DNA of 64,000 nucleotides from an uncultured Collinsella sp. (GCA_900548265.1 URKG01000009.1:12397-76396), one strand, 5' to 3'; positions 33,706 to 42,464 are shown, counted from the stretch's first letter. Program-made: numbers and translations. Notes: generated from the sequence alone by a model not told the origin.

Positions 33706-34047
33706 CTACTCCCAGGCTCCCCATACATCGGGGCAATAACCGACGGTGGCCTTTTTACCGTTGCGCACGATGGGCTCGGCTAGAACCTGCTGGTTCTCGA
33801 GCAGCTTGTCGAAGCGCTGGCTAGGGGTGAGGTGCTGGATGAGCGCGAGCGTCTCCTCGTCCTTGGCTTTGGGGTTGAGCAGCTTGTCGATGCCGCCGAC
33901 CGCCTGCATCACGCTCGTGAGCTCGCCCTTGCTCATCTCCTTTTCCTTAAGGTCGATAAACTGCACCTTAATGCGGCGCTCTTTGAAGAAGCGCTGTGCT
34001 TTCTTGGTATCGAAGGACTTTTTGGTGCCAAAAATCTGCACGTTCAT
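33706..34047 (-). CDS. ArsC/Spx/YffB-family thioredoxin-fold protein lacking the active cysteine
   Basis: The product is 113 residues, normal for ArsC-like proteins. The N-terminal motif reads FGTKKSFDTKKAQRFF, where relatives such as YffB have YGIKNCDTIKKA. The position of the catalytic Cys is thus occupied by Ser or Phe, and no other Cys is near the N-terminus (one lies in GYCPDVW at the end). The rest is standard: RIKVQFIDLKEKE, ILNPKAKD-like and PIVRNGKKATVGYCPD. It is unlikely to be an arsenate reductase; a regulatory or redox-independent role is possible. It lies in tandem with a flavoprotein gene. Confidence 0.82.
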   Translation of the reverse strand: MNVQIFGTKKSFDTKKAQRFFKERRIKVQFIDLKEKEMSKGELTSVMQAVGGIDKLLNPKAKDEETLALIQHLTPSQRFDKLLENQQVLAEPIVRNGKKATVGYCPDVWGAWE

Positions 34048-34064
34048 GTATTTGTTCCGCCGTT

Positions 34065-34688
34065 CTACCTGATGAAGTTGGTCGTTGCTCGATCTGCCTC
34101 GGGTGCGTTGATGCCGGCGGCCTGTCCTGCCTCGATACAGCGAAGGAGCCAGGCCATGTTTTTGCCGATGTTGCGCATGGTGGCAAGGCCCTCGGCGTCC
34201 CCATTGGCGTCGCCGGGCACGCGACCAAACACGTTGTTCCAGTACGTGGAGGCAACCACGGGCATCTGGTTGATGGTGAAGTACTTATTGAGCACATCGA
34301 AGGTGGTCGACGTACCGCCGCGACGGGCGACGGCGATGGCAGCGCCCGGCTTGTGCGCAAAGGCCTTGCTGCCGGCATAGAAGGCGCGATCGAGGGCCGA
34401 AAGGATGCGGCCGCTGGGGTGCGCATAGTAGACGGGCGAGCCAAAGACAAAACCGTCGGCCTGCTCGGCGGCAGCAATCAGCTCGTTCACCACGTCGTCG
34501 TCAAAGGTGCAGCGTCCGCCAAGCTTGCCGCACTGACCGCAACCGATGCAATCGCGAATGGGCTTGGCGCCCAGCTGAAACACCTCGGTATCAATGCCTT
34601 CGGCATTGAGCTGCTCGGCGACCTCGGCGAGTGCGCGGGCGGTGTTGCCGTTTGCCTTGGGGCTGCCATTGACCAAAAGAACCTTCAT
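34065..34688 (-). CDS. NADPH-dependent FMN reductase/iron-sulfur flavoprotein-like
   Basis: The product is 207 residues from the ATG of MKVLLVNGSPKANGNT, with GGGAG upstream (a GTG one codon earlier is possible). The GSPKANGNTARAL loop binds FMN phosphate. CIGCGQCGKLGGRC (about 46-59) is a cysteine cluster like that of iron-sulfur flavoproteins, and VFGSPVYYAHPSG is the flavodoxin-fold isoalloxazine loop. It is cytosolic, and a redox enzyme or quinone/nitro reductase is likely. It is separated by 17 bp from the ArsC-like gene downstream, so the two are probably an operon. Confidence 0.88.
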   Translation of the reverse strand: MKVLLVNGSPKANGNTARALAEVAEQLNAEGIDTEVFQLGAKPIRDCIGCGQCGKLGGRCTFDDDVVNELIAAAEQADGFVFGSPVYYAHPSGRILSALDRAFYAGSKAFAHKPGAAIAVARRGGTSTTFDVLNKYFTINQMPVVASTYWNNVFGRVPGDANGDAEGLATMRNIGKNMAWLLRCIEAGQAAGINAPEADRATTNFIR

Positions 34689-34762
34689 CACAAACTCCCT
34701 CTGCTTTTGGTGACTTCTGCAGAGGATTATCGCACGATGGGGGAGGCGGCGCGGGCGCGGTG

Positions 34763-36292
34763 CTAATCCAGTTTGGTACCTGGCACCTGCACGGCTTTCC
34801 CGAGCAACGCTTTGAGCTCGTTCAAAATGGAAACGGGCTGTCGGTCAACGCTGTTCAGATGGAGCGTGGCCACGCGAATGGGCGGCTGATATTCAAGCGA
34901 GCCGATGAGCACGGGAGAACCCAGGAATCGTTCGATTTCGTTTGCGAGCTCGTCGATTGCCTCGGGGCCGAGCTCATCGAAAAGCGCCACGAACATTGGT
35001 CCCGTCGAGCGGAACAGGCGACCCTTGCCGCGCGAACAATCCATGAGGCAGGCGGCGCTTTCGGCGAGCACGCGGTCGCCTGCATCGAATCCAAAGCGGG
35101 CATTGACTTCGGCGATATCGTCGACCTTAATGGCAATAAAGCCTGCCTTGCGCGGCACGCGACGCATTTCGCCAATGGCGTTGACCAGGGCGTGAATATC
35201 GCCCAGGCCGGTCACGGAATCGGTCGTATCTGCCAAGCTTCGGTTGATGATAATGCCCACATACATGTTGGGCTCGGTATCGGTTCCATCCAAGCGGTAG
35301 CCCGTGCAGTCGCAAAGCACGTATTTTCCAGTGGCATCCATTACGCGATACTGCATGTAGTGGAAGTGCCACGTGCCGTTTATCACCATGTCGAGCTCGG
35401 CGCGTACGTTGTCGCGGTCCTCGGGATGAACGCGGGCAAGCCACATATCGACCGAGTTAAAAGGGTGCTGGGAGGGCAGGTCAAAATCGCGCACGGCGTT
35501 GACCGACCATTGCGATTCTCCCGTATCGAGGTTAAGGATGAACGGATAGCGCGTCTCGGAGCTCATGGAGATCGCTTGGAACACTCGGTCGTTGCAGGGA
35601 AGCTGATCGACGATTGGGCGTTGCGGCGCATCATTGTCTTTCGGTTGCTGCACACGATGCATAAGCTTATAGCGATACATCTTGCGATCGGCATCCATCG
35701 TCATCTGGCGACGCGTGTCGCCGGCAAGTGGATCGACGCGCGAGCAGCCAAAGCTAAAACTGCCGATCATGGGCGCCTTGCCGCCTGAGCTCGCCTCGAT
35801 CAGCCCGGCACGTACCTGCTCCAAGCGCTGCTCGAGTTCAGCCTCGTTTGCGGAGGGCGAGATGAGCACAAACTCGTCTCCACCGATACGGAACAGCATC
35901 TCATCGTGCTCCATGGTTTCGGAGAGCGTGCGGCAGATGCTCAGAATATAGCGATTGCCTTCGGCGTGGCCAAACCTATCATTGCAATGTTTTAGATGGT
36001 CGATGTCAATATAGGCGCAGGTGAAGGGGTCGCCTTTGTGCCAGAGTTGCTCGACGTGACGGTCGAGTCCGCTGCGGTTGCCCAAGTTGGTGAGCGGGTC
36101 GATATGGGCGTTGCTCTCAAGCAGCCGGCGCTCTTGTTGCAGGATGGCGTGCGTCTTTTGCAGTTGCTCGCCAACGGCGCGTAGCCCAGCGGGCAGCGCG
36201 GCAACATCGAGTTCGGCGGTCGAGATGCCATTCGCAAGTCGCTGAAGATAGGCAATAATCGATTGCTCGCCCATGCGGTACGACTCGTTCAT
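34763..36292 (-). CDS. Diguanylate cyclase (GGDEF-PAS-degenerate GGDEF)
   Basis: The ATG of MNESYRMGEQ is chosen, behind AAGGAGG. The product is 509 residues with no TM segment. A GGDEF domain (about 60-215) has IDIDHLKHCNDRFGHAEGNRY and an intact RIGGDEFVLIS (137-141). A PAS domain follows (LDTGESQWS...WLARVHPEDRDNVRAEL), then a second GGDEF-like domain (DSVTGLGDIHALVNAI) whose signature is replaced by RSTGPMFVALF, so it is inactive. It should make c-di-GMP from two GTP. The next gene upstream shares this order and adds an EAL domain. The two may form one c-di-GMP switch. Confidence 0.88.
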   Translation of the reverse strand: MNESYRMGEQSIIAYLQRLANGISTAELDVAALPAGLRAVGEQLQKTHAILQQERRLLESNAHIDPLTNLGNRSGLDRHVEQLWHKGDPFTCAYIDIDHLKHCNDRFGHAEGNRYILSICRTLSETMEHDEMLFRIGGDEFVLISPSANEAELEQRLEQVRAGLIEASSGGKAPMIGSFSFGCSRVDPLAGDTRRQMTMDADRKMYRYKLMHRVQQPKDNDAPQRPIVDQLPCNDRVFQAISMSSETRYPFILNLDTGESQWSVNAVRDFDLPSQHPFNSVDMWLARVHPEDRDNVRAELDMVINGTWHFHYMQYRVMDATGKYVLCDCTGYRLDGTDTEPNMYVGIIINRSLADTTDSVTGLGDIHALVNAIGEMRRVPRKAGFIAIKVDDIAEVNARFGFDAGDRVLAESAACLMDCSRGKGRLFRSTGPMFVALFDELGPEAIDELANEIERFLGSPVLIGSLEYQPPIRVATLHLNSVDRQPVSILNELKALLGKAVQVPGTKLD

Positions 36293-36331
36293 GATGGATA
36301 ACCTCCTTGGGCGGAACAATGGTTTGTATCA

Positions 36332-36360
36332 TATCCCCAATTCGGTTTGAATTGGGGATA
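36332..36360. promoter_or_regulatory. 12-bp perfect hairpin between two GGDEF genes
   Basis: TATCCCCAATTC and GAATTGGGGATA enclose the loop GGTTT. It sits 40 bp before the downstream gene's start and 60 bp after the upstream gene's stop. No U-run follows on the minus strand, so it may be a leader structure or operator rather than a terminator. Confidence 0.55.
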
Positions 36361-36419
36361 TAAGTTAGCTAATGGAGACAAATGCCCCCTTCGGCGGTGG
36401 CGTTTTGCGCGCGAGCGTA

Positions 36420-39137
36420 TCAGTTGTTATTGCCACCATCGAGCAATGCCTCAAAATCCTTCGCCGGCATGGGGCGGTAGTAGAGGAAGCCCTGAGCGTA
36501 GCGGGCGCCCATTTGTCGTAGCATGTTCGCCTGTTCATTTGTCTCGACGCCTTCAACCACGACGGGCAGATGGAGCGACTGCGCCATCTCGAGCATCGAT
36601 GACACGATCTGCGCGCTGCGGCCTTGATCGCGGTCGGTGGGCACAAAGGTGCGGTCGAGCTTGATGACGTCGACGTTGACGTTCTTGAGCATCGCGAGCG
36701 TGGACTGGCCGGTGCCAAAATCGTCCATGTAGGTCGAGAAGCCACGGGTGTGCAGATCCGCGGTCAGCTTATCCACGGCCTCGGACTCTCCGGTATAGGC
36801 GGTCTCGGTGATCTCGATGTGCATGAGTTCGGGCGGCAGGTTGTACTGGGCGGCGAGCGACCCCATATGCTCGGCGACATCGCAGGCAAGAATGTCTACG
36901 CGCGACACATTGAGGGAAATCGGAACCACGCGAAGTCCTCGATTGAGGCGCTCGCGGAGCCACATGGCGACGCCCTGCCAAACATATTTGTCGAGCGTCA
37001 CTACAAAGCCGCTTTCCTCGAGTGCGGGGATAAACGTTGCGGGCGAAATGAGAGAGCCGTCCTTGTCAATCCAGCGGGTGAGTGCTTCGGCGCCAATAAT
37101 CTCGCCGGTTTCCATATCGACCTGGGGCTGAAGATAGTACGTGATGCGACCATTTGACAGCGCGTACTGGAATTCGGCCAGCGTGCGGTTGAACACGATT
37201 TCGCGCTTGTACTCCTCGGGGCAAAAAATGGCAATGCGCTCCTTAAAGTCGTTTTTTGCGCGCCGATTGGTAAACATGGCCTTTGCCTGCGCATCGATGG
37301 TGATCTCCTCATTGGAATCGATGGGGTAAACGCCCATGGACGGCCAAAAACCTACGCCGTCATCATGCCTGGCTACTGCCTCGCGAACGCGGTTGTAGAT
37401 TTGATGGACGGTGATGTGCTTAAAGGGGATGAGTACGCAAAAGTCATCTTGGCCCCAGTACCCTGCGACGCCCATATCGGCATTCTCGATGTCCTTGAGG
37501 ACCGTGCCCACATCGGCAAGCAGGCGGTCGCCTTCGGCCTGTCCATACCATTCATTAAACAGGCGCATGTGGCCCATGTCGACCGTGGCGATGCACCAGG
37601 CGCCGTCGCGCCTTGCCTTGATGAAGGCATTGGCACGGCGCATAAACTCGCTGGGTCGGTAGAGACCGGTGAGCATGTCGAGGTGCTCGGCGACGGCGCC
37701 TTTGCGTTCCATCTCGGGTATGGGCAGACTGTCGTTGGGAACAAGTCCGCCGGCCGTGCGAAGGCGACGATCGAGTTCGCCCAAAACAGTCGATGCTTGG
37801 GAGTCCAGGCGTTCGTAAAAGGTCGGGACGACAAGACAGACGGGAGCAATGGTGTCGCCTGCGATTTGCACAGGAGCGAAAACGGCTTCTTTAAGGTGGC
37901 GGGTCAGTTGCTCGAATGCCTCGTGGTCCAAATCGTTGCTGAGCACGACGAACTGGACGCTACGTGAACGGTAGACCCTGCTCCTGCCGCGGGTGATCGA
38001 CAGCATGCGGCCTGCGTATTCGGCAAGCATGTTGTCGACAGCCTCGGCCCCGTAAAGCTCGTTGAGCTTTGTCGTGCCACGAACGCGCACCGCTATAAGG
38101 CCCGTCTCGCAACGGTCGCAACGACAGGCGTCGATGGCATTGACCAACATGCGCTGGGTGCCGAGGCCTGTCGCGGCGTCGACGGTTTCGGCAAGTGAGT
38201 GGTTGACGAGCTCGCCGACATAGAGCGAGGGGACATTTTCGTCGCCGTCGATGCGAAACCCGCGAGCACGGCAGAGGACGTAGTCGCCGACGACATTGCG
38301 CACACGATACTGCATGACGCGACGGTGCTTGGTGCCGTTATAGACTTGGTCGATGTCGTTGATGTAGGCCTCAAGGTCATCGGGATGCACGCGCGTTTTC
38401 CAGTAATCGCGACAGTTGTCTATGTGCTCCGAGGGAAGGCCAAGATCGCGCAAGGCGCCTTGTGACCAAAGGGTGCGATGTTTGTCCAAGTTCTCGATAA
38501 AGAAATAGTGGCCTTCGTTGAGCATCGAAAAGGCGTCGAAAATGCGATCGCTTATTTCGAAGTCGTCGGCGTGGACTTGCGTGATATTGCGTCGATCAAG
38601 GTGCATGGCATGACGTAGCTTGTAGTCGTACATGCGATGGTCGGCATCGAGTGTCATGCGATTGGAGGCTTCGCCCAGGGCGGGGTCGGCGTGTGCCACT
38701 CCGTAGCTAAACGAGTGGGGCATCTCGGAATCGTTGTTTTTGAGCAGGATCGTTCGGCAGTGTTCCAGACGTTCGGCGAGGTCGTCTTCGGTCGCAATCG
38801 TAGATAGGATGGCAAACTCGTCGCCGCCTATGCGAAACGCCGCCTCGTCCACTTTCATATACAGTTTGAGATAGAGGCTTACCTGCAAGATATAACGGTT
38901 GCCCTCGTCATGCCCAAAGACGTCGTTGCAGTGCTTAAGGTTATCGATATCGATGAACGCCATGGTAACGGGGGTGTCCTGCTCCCAGAGCTCCTCGAGG
39001 GAACGGGCAAAGCCGCCGCGGTTGCCAAGTCCGGTAAGCTGGTCGGTAAAGGCGGTCCTAATCAGATCATCCTGACGCTCGAGAAGGTCACGGACGGTCT
39101 TTTCGAGCGTTTCGGTGTAATTGCTGACAGTATCCAT
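36420..39137 (-). CDS. c-di-GMP enzyme with GGDEF-PAS-GGDEF-GGDEF-EAL domains
   Basis: The product is 905 residues with no obvious TM segment. Domain 1 is GGDEF with intact RIGGDEFAILS (104-108). A PAS domain follows (RTLWSQGALRDLGLPS...), then a degenerate GGDEF-like domain (RSRSVQFVVLS), a third one with WGQDDFCVLI, and an EAL domain from about 660. The EAL has GAEAL (Glu684), LNVSRVD, HIEITET, MDDFGTGQS, VIKLDRTFV, VVVEGVET and YAQGF, so the phosphodiesterase residues all look present. It can probably both make and degrade c-di-GMP. No strong Shine-Dalgarno was found. Confidence 0.88.
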   Translation of the reverse strand: MDTVSNYTETLEKTVRDLLERQDDLIRTAFTDQLTGLGNRGGFARSLEELWEQDTPVTMAFIDIDNLKHCNDVFGHDEGNRYILQVSLYLKLYMKVDEAAFRIGGDEFAILSTIATEDDLAERLEHCRTILLKNNDSEMPHSFSYGVAHADPALGEASNRMTLDADHRMYDYKLRHAMHLDRRNITQVHADDFEISDRIFDAFSMLNEGHYFFIENLDKHRTLWSQGALRDLGLPSEHIDNCRDYWKTRVHPDDLEAYINDIDQVYNGTKHRRVMQYRVRNVVGDYVLCRARGFRIDGDENVPSLYVGELVNHSLAETVDAATGLGTQRMLVNAIDACRCDRCETGLIAVRVRGTTKLNELYGAEAVDNMLAEYAGRMLSITRGRSRVYRSRSVQFVVLSNDLDHEAFEQLTRHLKEAVFAPVQIAGDTIAPVCLVVPTFYERLDSQASTVLGELDRRLRTAGGLVPNDSLPIPEMERKGAVAEHLDMLTGLYRPSEFMRRANAFIKARRDGAWCIATVDMGHMRLFNEWYGQAEGDRLLADVGTVLKDIENADMGVAGYWGQDDFCVLIPFKHITVHQIYNRVREAVARHDDGVGFWPSMGVYPIDSNEEITIDAQAKAMFTNRRAKNDFKERIAIFCPEEYKREIVFNRTLAEFQYALSNGRITYYLQPQVDMETGEIIGAEALTRWIDKDGSLISPATFIPALEESGFVVTLDKYVWQGVAMWLRERLNRGLRVVPISLNVSRVDILACDVAEHMGSLAAQYNLPPELMHIEITETAYTGESEAVDKLTADLHTRGFSTYMDDFGTGQSTLAMLKNVNVDVIKLDRTFVPTDRDQGRSAQIVSSMLEMAQSLHLPVVVEGVETNEQANMLRQMGARYAQGFLYYRPMPAKDFEALLDGGNNN

Positions 39138-39460
39138 GTCGTAAGCGGCTTTCTGAGGTCGGGCGGATTGCGTCGGGCGAGCTCGTTGTGCACACGCGTT
39201 GTTGTTCGGCGCTTTGCGTGTATCCAGGCCCCCGCCTTGCTGCGTTGTTGGGTTAATTTACCGGCTAATGTTCGCTGTTGATAACTGCTGAGTAGTATAA
39301 ACAACAGTGCAGAATTATATATGGGTGTACATGCTGCGGGCGGCTATTATTCGTCAAACGGTAGCGCGGCGATGCGATGTCCGATAAAAATGCGACTGGG
39401 GCGGTATATGTTGACGGGTATACTTGTCCCGGTTTTAAACGCAGGAACGGAGATGGTCGC
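39138..39460. other. 323-bp region between divergent genes
   Basis: No gene. AT-rich stretches (near 39290-39330) and a TTGACG at 39410-39415 may hold promoters for the GGDEF/EAL gene (leftward) and the patatin gene (rightward), but no convincing -10 at the right spacing was found. An open frame continues from 39377 into the patatin gene without a ribosome site. Confidence 0.4.
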
Positions 39461-40330
39461 ATGACACAGCCAAATATGACGCGCACGGTGGGGCTTGCGC
39501 TCGAGGGAGGCGGCTACCGCGGTATGTATACGGCGGGCGTGCTCGACGTTTGGATGGAGCACGGTTTGACCTGCGACCATATGGTGGGCGTCTCGGCGGG
39601 CGCGGCGTTTGGCTACAATTTTAAATCGCGCCAGATCGGCCGTGCCATTCGCTATAACAAGGCCTATTGTGCCGACAAGCGCTATGCGGGTGTAGCAAGC
39701 TGGCTGCGGACCGGCGATATGTTCAATGCCGATTTTGCCTATCACGAGGTGCCCATCGAGCGCGATCCCATTGACTTGGAGGCGTATCGCGCCTGTCCCA
39801 TGCGGTTTACGTGCGTGTGCACCGATATCGAGACGGGCAAGGCCGTCTACCACGACCTGCCCTATGGCGACGAGCGGGATATCGAGTGGATCCGGGCGTC
39901 GTCGGCGATTCCCGTGGCGACGCGTCCCGTTGCTATTGACGGGCATAAGTATCTGGATGGTGGCGTGGCCGATTCTATTCCCAGCGCATGGCTGTTTGCG
40001 CAGGGGTATGACCGCAATATCGTGGTACTCACGCAGCCGGCGGGCTTTGTGAAGCAGCCCAACAGCGTGATGCCCATGCTGCGTCGCGTGTTCCGTCACT
40101 ACCCGGAGTTTGTCGCAGCGCTTGAGCATCGGCATGAGGTTTACAATGCCACGCTCGATGACCTGGCACGTCGTGAGGCCGCCGGCGATATCTTTGTGGT
40201 GCGTCCGAGCGAATCGGTGAAGGTGCCGTCGCTATGCCGCGAGCCCGATGAGCTCGAGCGCATCTACCAGGTCGGTCGCCGCGATGCGGAGGCGACTTTG
40301 CCGGCGTTGGAAGCATATCTGGCGGGGTAA
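39461..40330 (+). CDS. Patatin-like phospholipase
   Basis: The start is ATG behind GGAG (8-nt gap); 28 in-frame codons upstream look non-coding. The product is 289 residues. It has the oxyanion glycine box LALEGGGYRGMYTAG, the nucleophile elbow VGVSAGAAFG (Ser45), and the catalytic Asp166 in YLDGGVADSIP. It is cytosolic or membrane-associated, lacking a signal peptide. It probably hydrolyses acyl lipids. The group is close to RssA/YjjU-like proteins. It stands alone, with a strong terminator after it. Confidence 0.9.
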   Translation: MTQPNMTRTVGLALEGGGYRGMYTAGVLDVWMEHGLTCDHMVGVSAGAAFGYNFKSRQIGRAIRYNKAYCADKRYAGVASWLRTGDMFNADFAYHEVPIERDPIDLEAYRACPMRFTCVCTDIETGKAVYHDLPYGDERDIEWIRASSAIPVATRPVAIDGHKYLDGGVADSIPSAWLFAQGYDRNIVVLTQPAGFVKQPNSVMPMLRRVFRHYPEFVAALEHRHEVYNATLDDLARREAAGDIFVVRPSESVKVPSLCREPDELERIYQVGRRDAEATLPALEAYLAG

Positions 40331-40340
40331 GGGGCGCATG

Positions 40341-40388
40341 CGGAAAGCGCATCCCGGAATGGAGGTCCAAACTGGGATGCGCTTTCCG
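40341..40388. terminator. Bidirectional terminator between patatin and thiE
   Basis: CGGAAAGCGCATCCC (40341-40355) and GGGATGCGCTTTCCG (40374-40388) form a 15-bp perfect stem with an 18-nt loop between convergent genes. Confidence 0.88.
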
Positions 40389-40431
40389 TTATTGAAGATA
40401 TGAGGCTGCGGATCAGCTGCTCGGCCTGAGC

Positions 40432-41127
40432 CTATGCCTGCTGCCAGGTGTCGACGAGCTCCTTGGCGGCGGCGTAGGGGTCGTCGGCACTGCAGACGGC
40501 GCTCACCACAAAGAAGCCATCGACGCCGGTGGCCTTGAGCTGCGGCAGGTCGGCCGTCTTGACGCCGCCGCCCACCACGATGGGCACGGGGCTTGCCGCG
40601 TGGAGTGCGGCCAGGTCCTCAAAGCTCTTGGTGATGATGGAGCCATCGGCTGCGCGTCCGCAGTCGCGCTTGGTCTCGGTCTCGTGGAGCGGGCCGATGC
40701 CCAGGTAGTCGACCAGGCTTATGTCGGCGGTCTTGACGTACTCGAGCATCTCCTCGCAGCGGGCCGAAAGGCCCACGATGGCATCGGGGCCCAGCAGCTT
40801 GCGGCAGACCTCGACGGGAATATCGCTCTGGCCCACGTGCACGCCGTCGACAGCGATGCCCTGCTCGCGCGCGGCGAGTACGCAGTCCAGGCGGTCGTCG
40901 ATCAGCAAGGCGACCTGACCGGTCTTGCCGGCCTGCGCGATAGCCTGCGCGGCGTCGCCGGTCAGCGCAATGATCTCGCGGGCACTTGCCACCTTGGAGC
41001 GCACCTGAATGCAGGTAAAGCCGGCGTCGAGTGCCTGGGCCACCACATCGCCCACGGGGCGTCCCAGCGTGTTTTCGGGGCCGAGTACCAGATAGGCCGA
41101 GATATCAAGGTTGTCGCGGATGCTCAT
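40432..41127 (-). CDS. thiE: Thiamine phosphate synthase
   Basis: The product is 231 residues, with GGAGG before the ATG. It is a TIM barrel with QVRSK (pyrophosphate-binding), LLIDDRLD, GVHVGQSD, GLSARC, DYLGIGPLHETETK and VVGGGV, all ThiE motifs. It joins HMP-pyrophosphate and thiazole phosphate to make thiamine phosphate in the cytosol. The start overlaps the stop of the preceding thiamine-binding gene by 4 bp, so it is the last gene of a three-gene operon. Regulation by the TPP riboswitch at 42371-42464 is expected. Confidence 0.93.
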   Translation of the reverse strand: MSIRDNLDISAYLVLGPENTLGRPVGDVVAQALDAGFTCIQVRSKVASAREIIALTGDAAQAIAQAGKTGQVALLIDDRLDCVLAAREQGIAVDGVHVGQSDIPVEVCRKLLGPDAIVGLSARCEEMLEYVKTADISLVDYLGIGPLHETETKRDCGRAADGSIITKSFEDLAALHAASPVPIVVGGGVKTADLPQLKATGVDGFFVVSAVCSADDPYAAAKELVDTWQQA

Positions 41128-41465
41128 CGTGCTTCCTCCTGCTTTTTGATCTGCGCTTCCATGCGCTCAAGCTTGCCGGTCATGGTGTCGGTAAATCCGG
41201 GCCGAATATCGGCTTTGAGCACGACTTCGGTGCGGATGCCCTTGCTCGCCAACACAAAGGTTGCGTCGCGCACGACCTGCATGACCTCGTCCCAGTCGCC
41301 CTCGATCTCGGTGAACATCGAGGTGGTGCGGTTGGGCAGACCGCTGTCGCGAATGACGCGCACGACCTCGGCGACCTCGGCGGATAGCTCATCGCCGGTG
41401 CCGCACGGGGCGATGGCCACAGCGACGAGCGTGTTCACGCCGGCATTGGTTGTGGGCTCGGACAT
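41124..41465 (-). CDS. MTH1187/YkoF-type thiamine-binding protein
   Basis: The product is 113 residues. The pattern VAVAIAPCGTGDELSAEVAEVVRVIRDSG, MFTEIEGDWDEVMQVV and ADIRPG is that of the DUF77/MTH1187 family, ferredoxin-like folds, several of which bind thiamine or its HMP moiety. It lies between thiM and thiE (3-nt gap on one side, overlap on the other), which supports a role in thiamine or precursor handling. I infer a cytosolic binding or channelling role. There is no transmembrane segment. Confidence 0.85.
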   Translation of the reverse strand: MSEPTTNAGVNTLVAVAIAPCGTGDELSAEVAEVVRVIRDSGLPNRTTSMFTEIEGDWDEVMQVVRDATFVLASKGIRTEVVLKADIRPGFTDTMTGKLERMEAQIKKQEEAR

Positions 41466-41468
41466 GGC

Positions 41469-42308
41469 CTATGCCTCCTCGAGCTCGAGTCGGTTATCGG
41501 CAATGTCCTGGGCGGTTGCGCGGTAGAGCTCGTCGATAAAGGCGACCTTAAAGCTTGCCGGGGCATCGGCGACAGCGGCGGCGCGCGTGCCGGCAACGTT
41601 GTAGACGGCGGTGCCGCAGACGGCTGCCGTAAACGGATCGGCAGCGCAGGCGTACACGGCCAGCACGCCGCCCTGCGAGCAGCCGCAGCCGGTGATCTTG
41701 GACATGAGCGGGCTGCCGCCGTGGGACTTGGCCACCGTCGTGCCGTCGGTGATCAGGTCGACTTCGCCCGAGACCACTACGGCGCCGCCGGTGTAGCGAG
41801 CGAGCGCCACGGCGGCATCGCGGGCGGCGTCGACCGTGTCGGTGGTATCGACACCGCGCACGCGGCTCAGATCGGCCGCCTCGCCCTCAAGACCCCACAG
41901 GCCGGCGAGCGCGATAATCTCGGAGGCGTTGCCGCGCACGATGGCGGGCTTGTACTGCCTGAGCTCGTTTACCAGCTGGGTGCGCAGGCTACCGATACCC
42001 AGGCCCACCGGATCGAGCACCCAGGGCTTGCCGGCGTCGTGTGCCGCCTTGGCCGCGCGGGGAATCGTCTGTTCGTAGATGGGGAAGAGCGTGCCCATGT
42101 TGAGATAGATGGCGCCGCCGCCGGCAACGAGCGCCTCGCCCTCGTCGGGCAGATAGACCATGGCGGCCGAACCGCCCACGGCGAGCTGCGCATTGGCGAC
42201 AAAGTCGATCGTCACCGTGTTGGTGATGGAGCCGGCCATCGGATTGGTGGCGCGAACCTCCTCCACGGCCTTGACCATATGTTGCTTAAGCTGTTCCGAA
42301 TCAATCAC
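41469..42308 (-). CDS. thiM: Hydroxyethylthiazole kinase
   Basis: The start is a GTG preceded by AAGGAGG (8-nt gap). An ATG nearby is out of frame, and the long frame upstream runs through the riboswitch. The product is 279 residues. It has ThiM motifs NTVTIDFVANAQLAVGGSA, LNMGT, PWVLDPVGLG, VRGNASEI and GCGCSQGGVLA. It phosphorylates 4-methyl-5-hydroxyethylthiazole, a salvage step. It is the first gene of the thiM-thiamine-binding-thiE operon. No thiD is present in the window, so HMP phosphorylation must be encoded elsewhere. Confidence 0.93.
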   Translation of the reverse strand: MIDSEQLKQHMVKAVEEVRATNPMAGSITNTVTIDFVANAQLAVGGSAAMVYLPDEGEALVAGGGAIYLNMGTLFPIYEQTIPRAAKAAHDAGKPWVLDPVGLGIGSLRTQLVNELRQYKPAIVRGNASEIIALAGLWGLEGEAADLSRVRGVDTTDTVDAARDAAVALARYTGGAVVVSGEVDLITDGTTVAKSHGGSPLMSKITGCGCSQGGVLAVYACAADPFTAAVCGTAVYNVAGTRAAAVADAPASFKVAFIDELYRATAQDIADNRLELEEA

Positions 42309-42330
42309 TGCACATGCCTCCTTGGCATAG

Positions 42331-42360
42331 AAAAGGGGCGCTGTGCATAGACAGCGCCCC
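42331..42360 (-). terminator. Riboswitch-linked terminator in the thiM leader
   Basis: On the minus strand GGGGCGCTGT, loop CTATGC, ACAGCGCCCC, then TTTTC: a 10-bp stem with U-run between the TPP aptamer and the thiM ribosome site. This is the expression platform: TPP binding should favour it. Confidence 0.88.
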
Positions 42361-42370
42361 TGTAAAGGCG

Positions 42371-42464
42371 GCATGCTCCCTACGCCAGCATTAACTGACA
42401 GGTTCAAAGGATTGGGCCCCATGCCCTCTCAGCCTTGTGGTTTGCACCGCCGGCACTCCCGCAT
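42371..42464 (-). promoter_or_regulatory. TPP riboswitch (Thi-box)
   Basis: The minus strand carries the conserved core GGCTGAGA, then TGAACCTG, then AATGCTGGCGTAGGGAGCAT, with closing P1 pairs ATGC/GCAT at the ends. This order and spacing are diagnostic. A terminator follows 10 nt downstream, so control is probably transcriptional. It serves the thiM operon. Confidence 0.96.

Noticed and set aside
32264..33739. Long plus-strand open frame opposite the CobW gene
   Set aside because: It mirrors the codon pattern of the real gene on the other strand and has no family motif or ribosome site; other long antisense frames (such as 13500-15089 and 25295-27058) were discarded for the same reason.
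42309..42422. Extended N-terminus of ThiM
   Set aside because: The open frame runs back through the TPP aptamer and terminator; the GTG with AAGGAGG is the better start.
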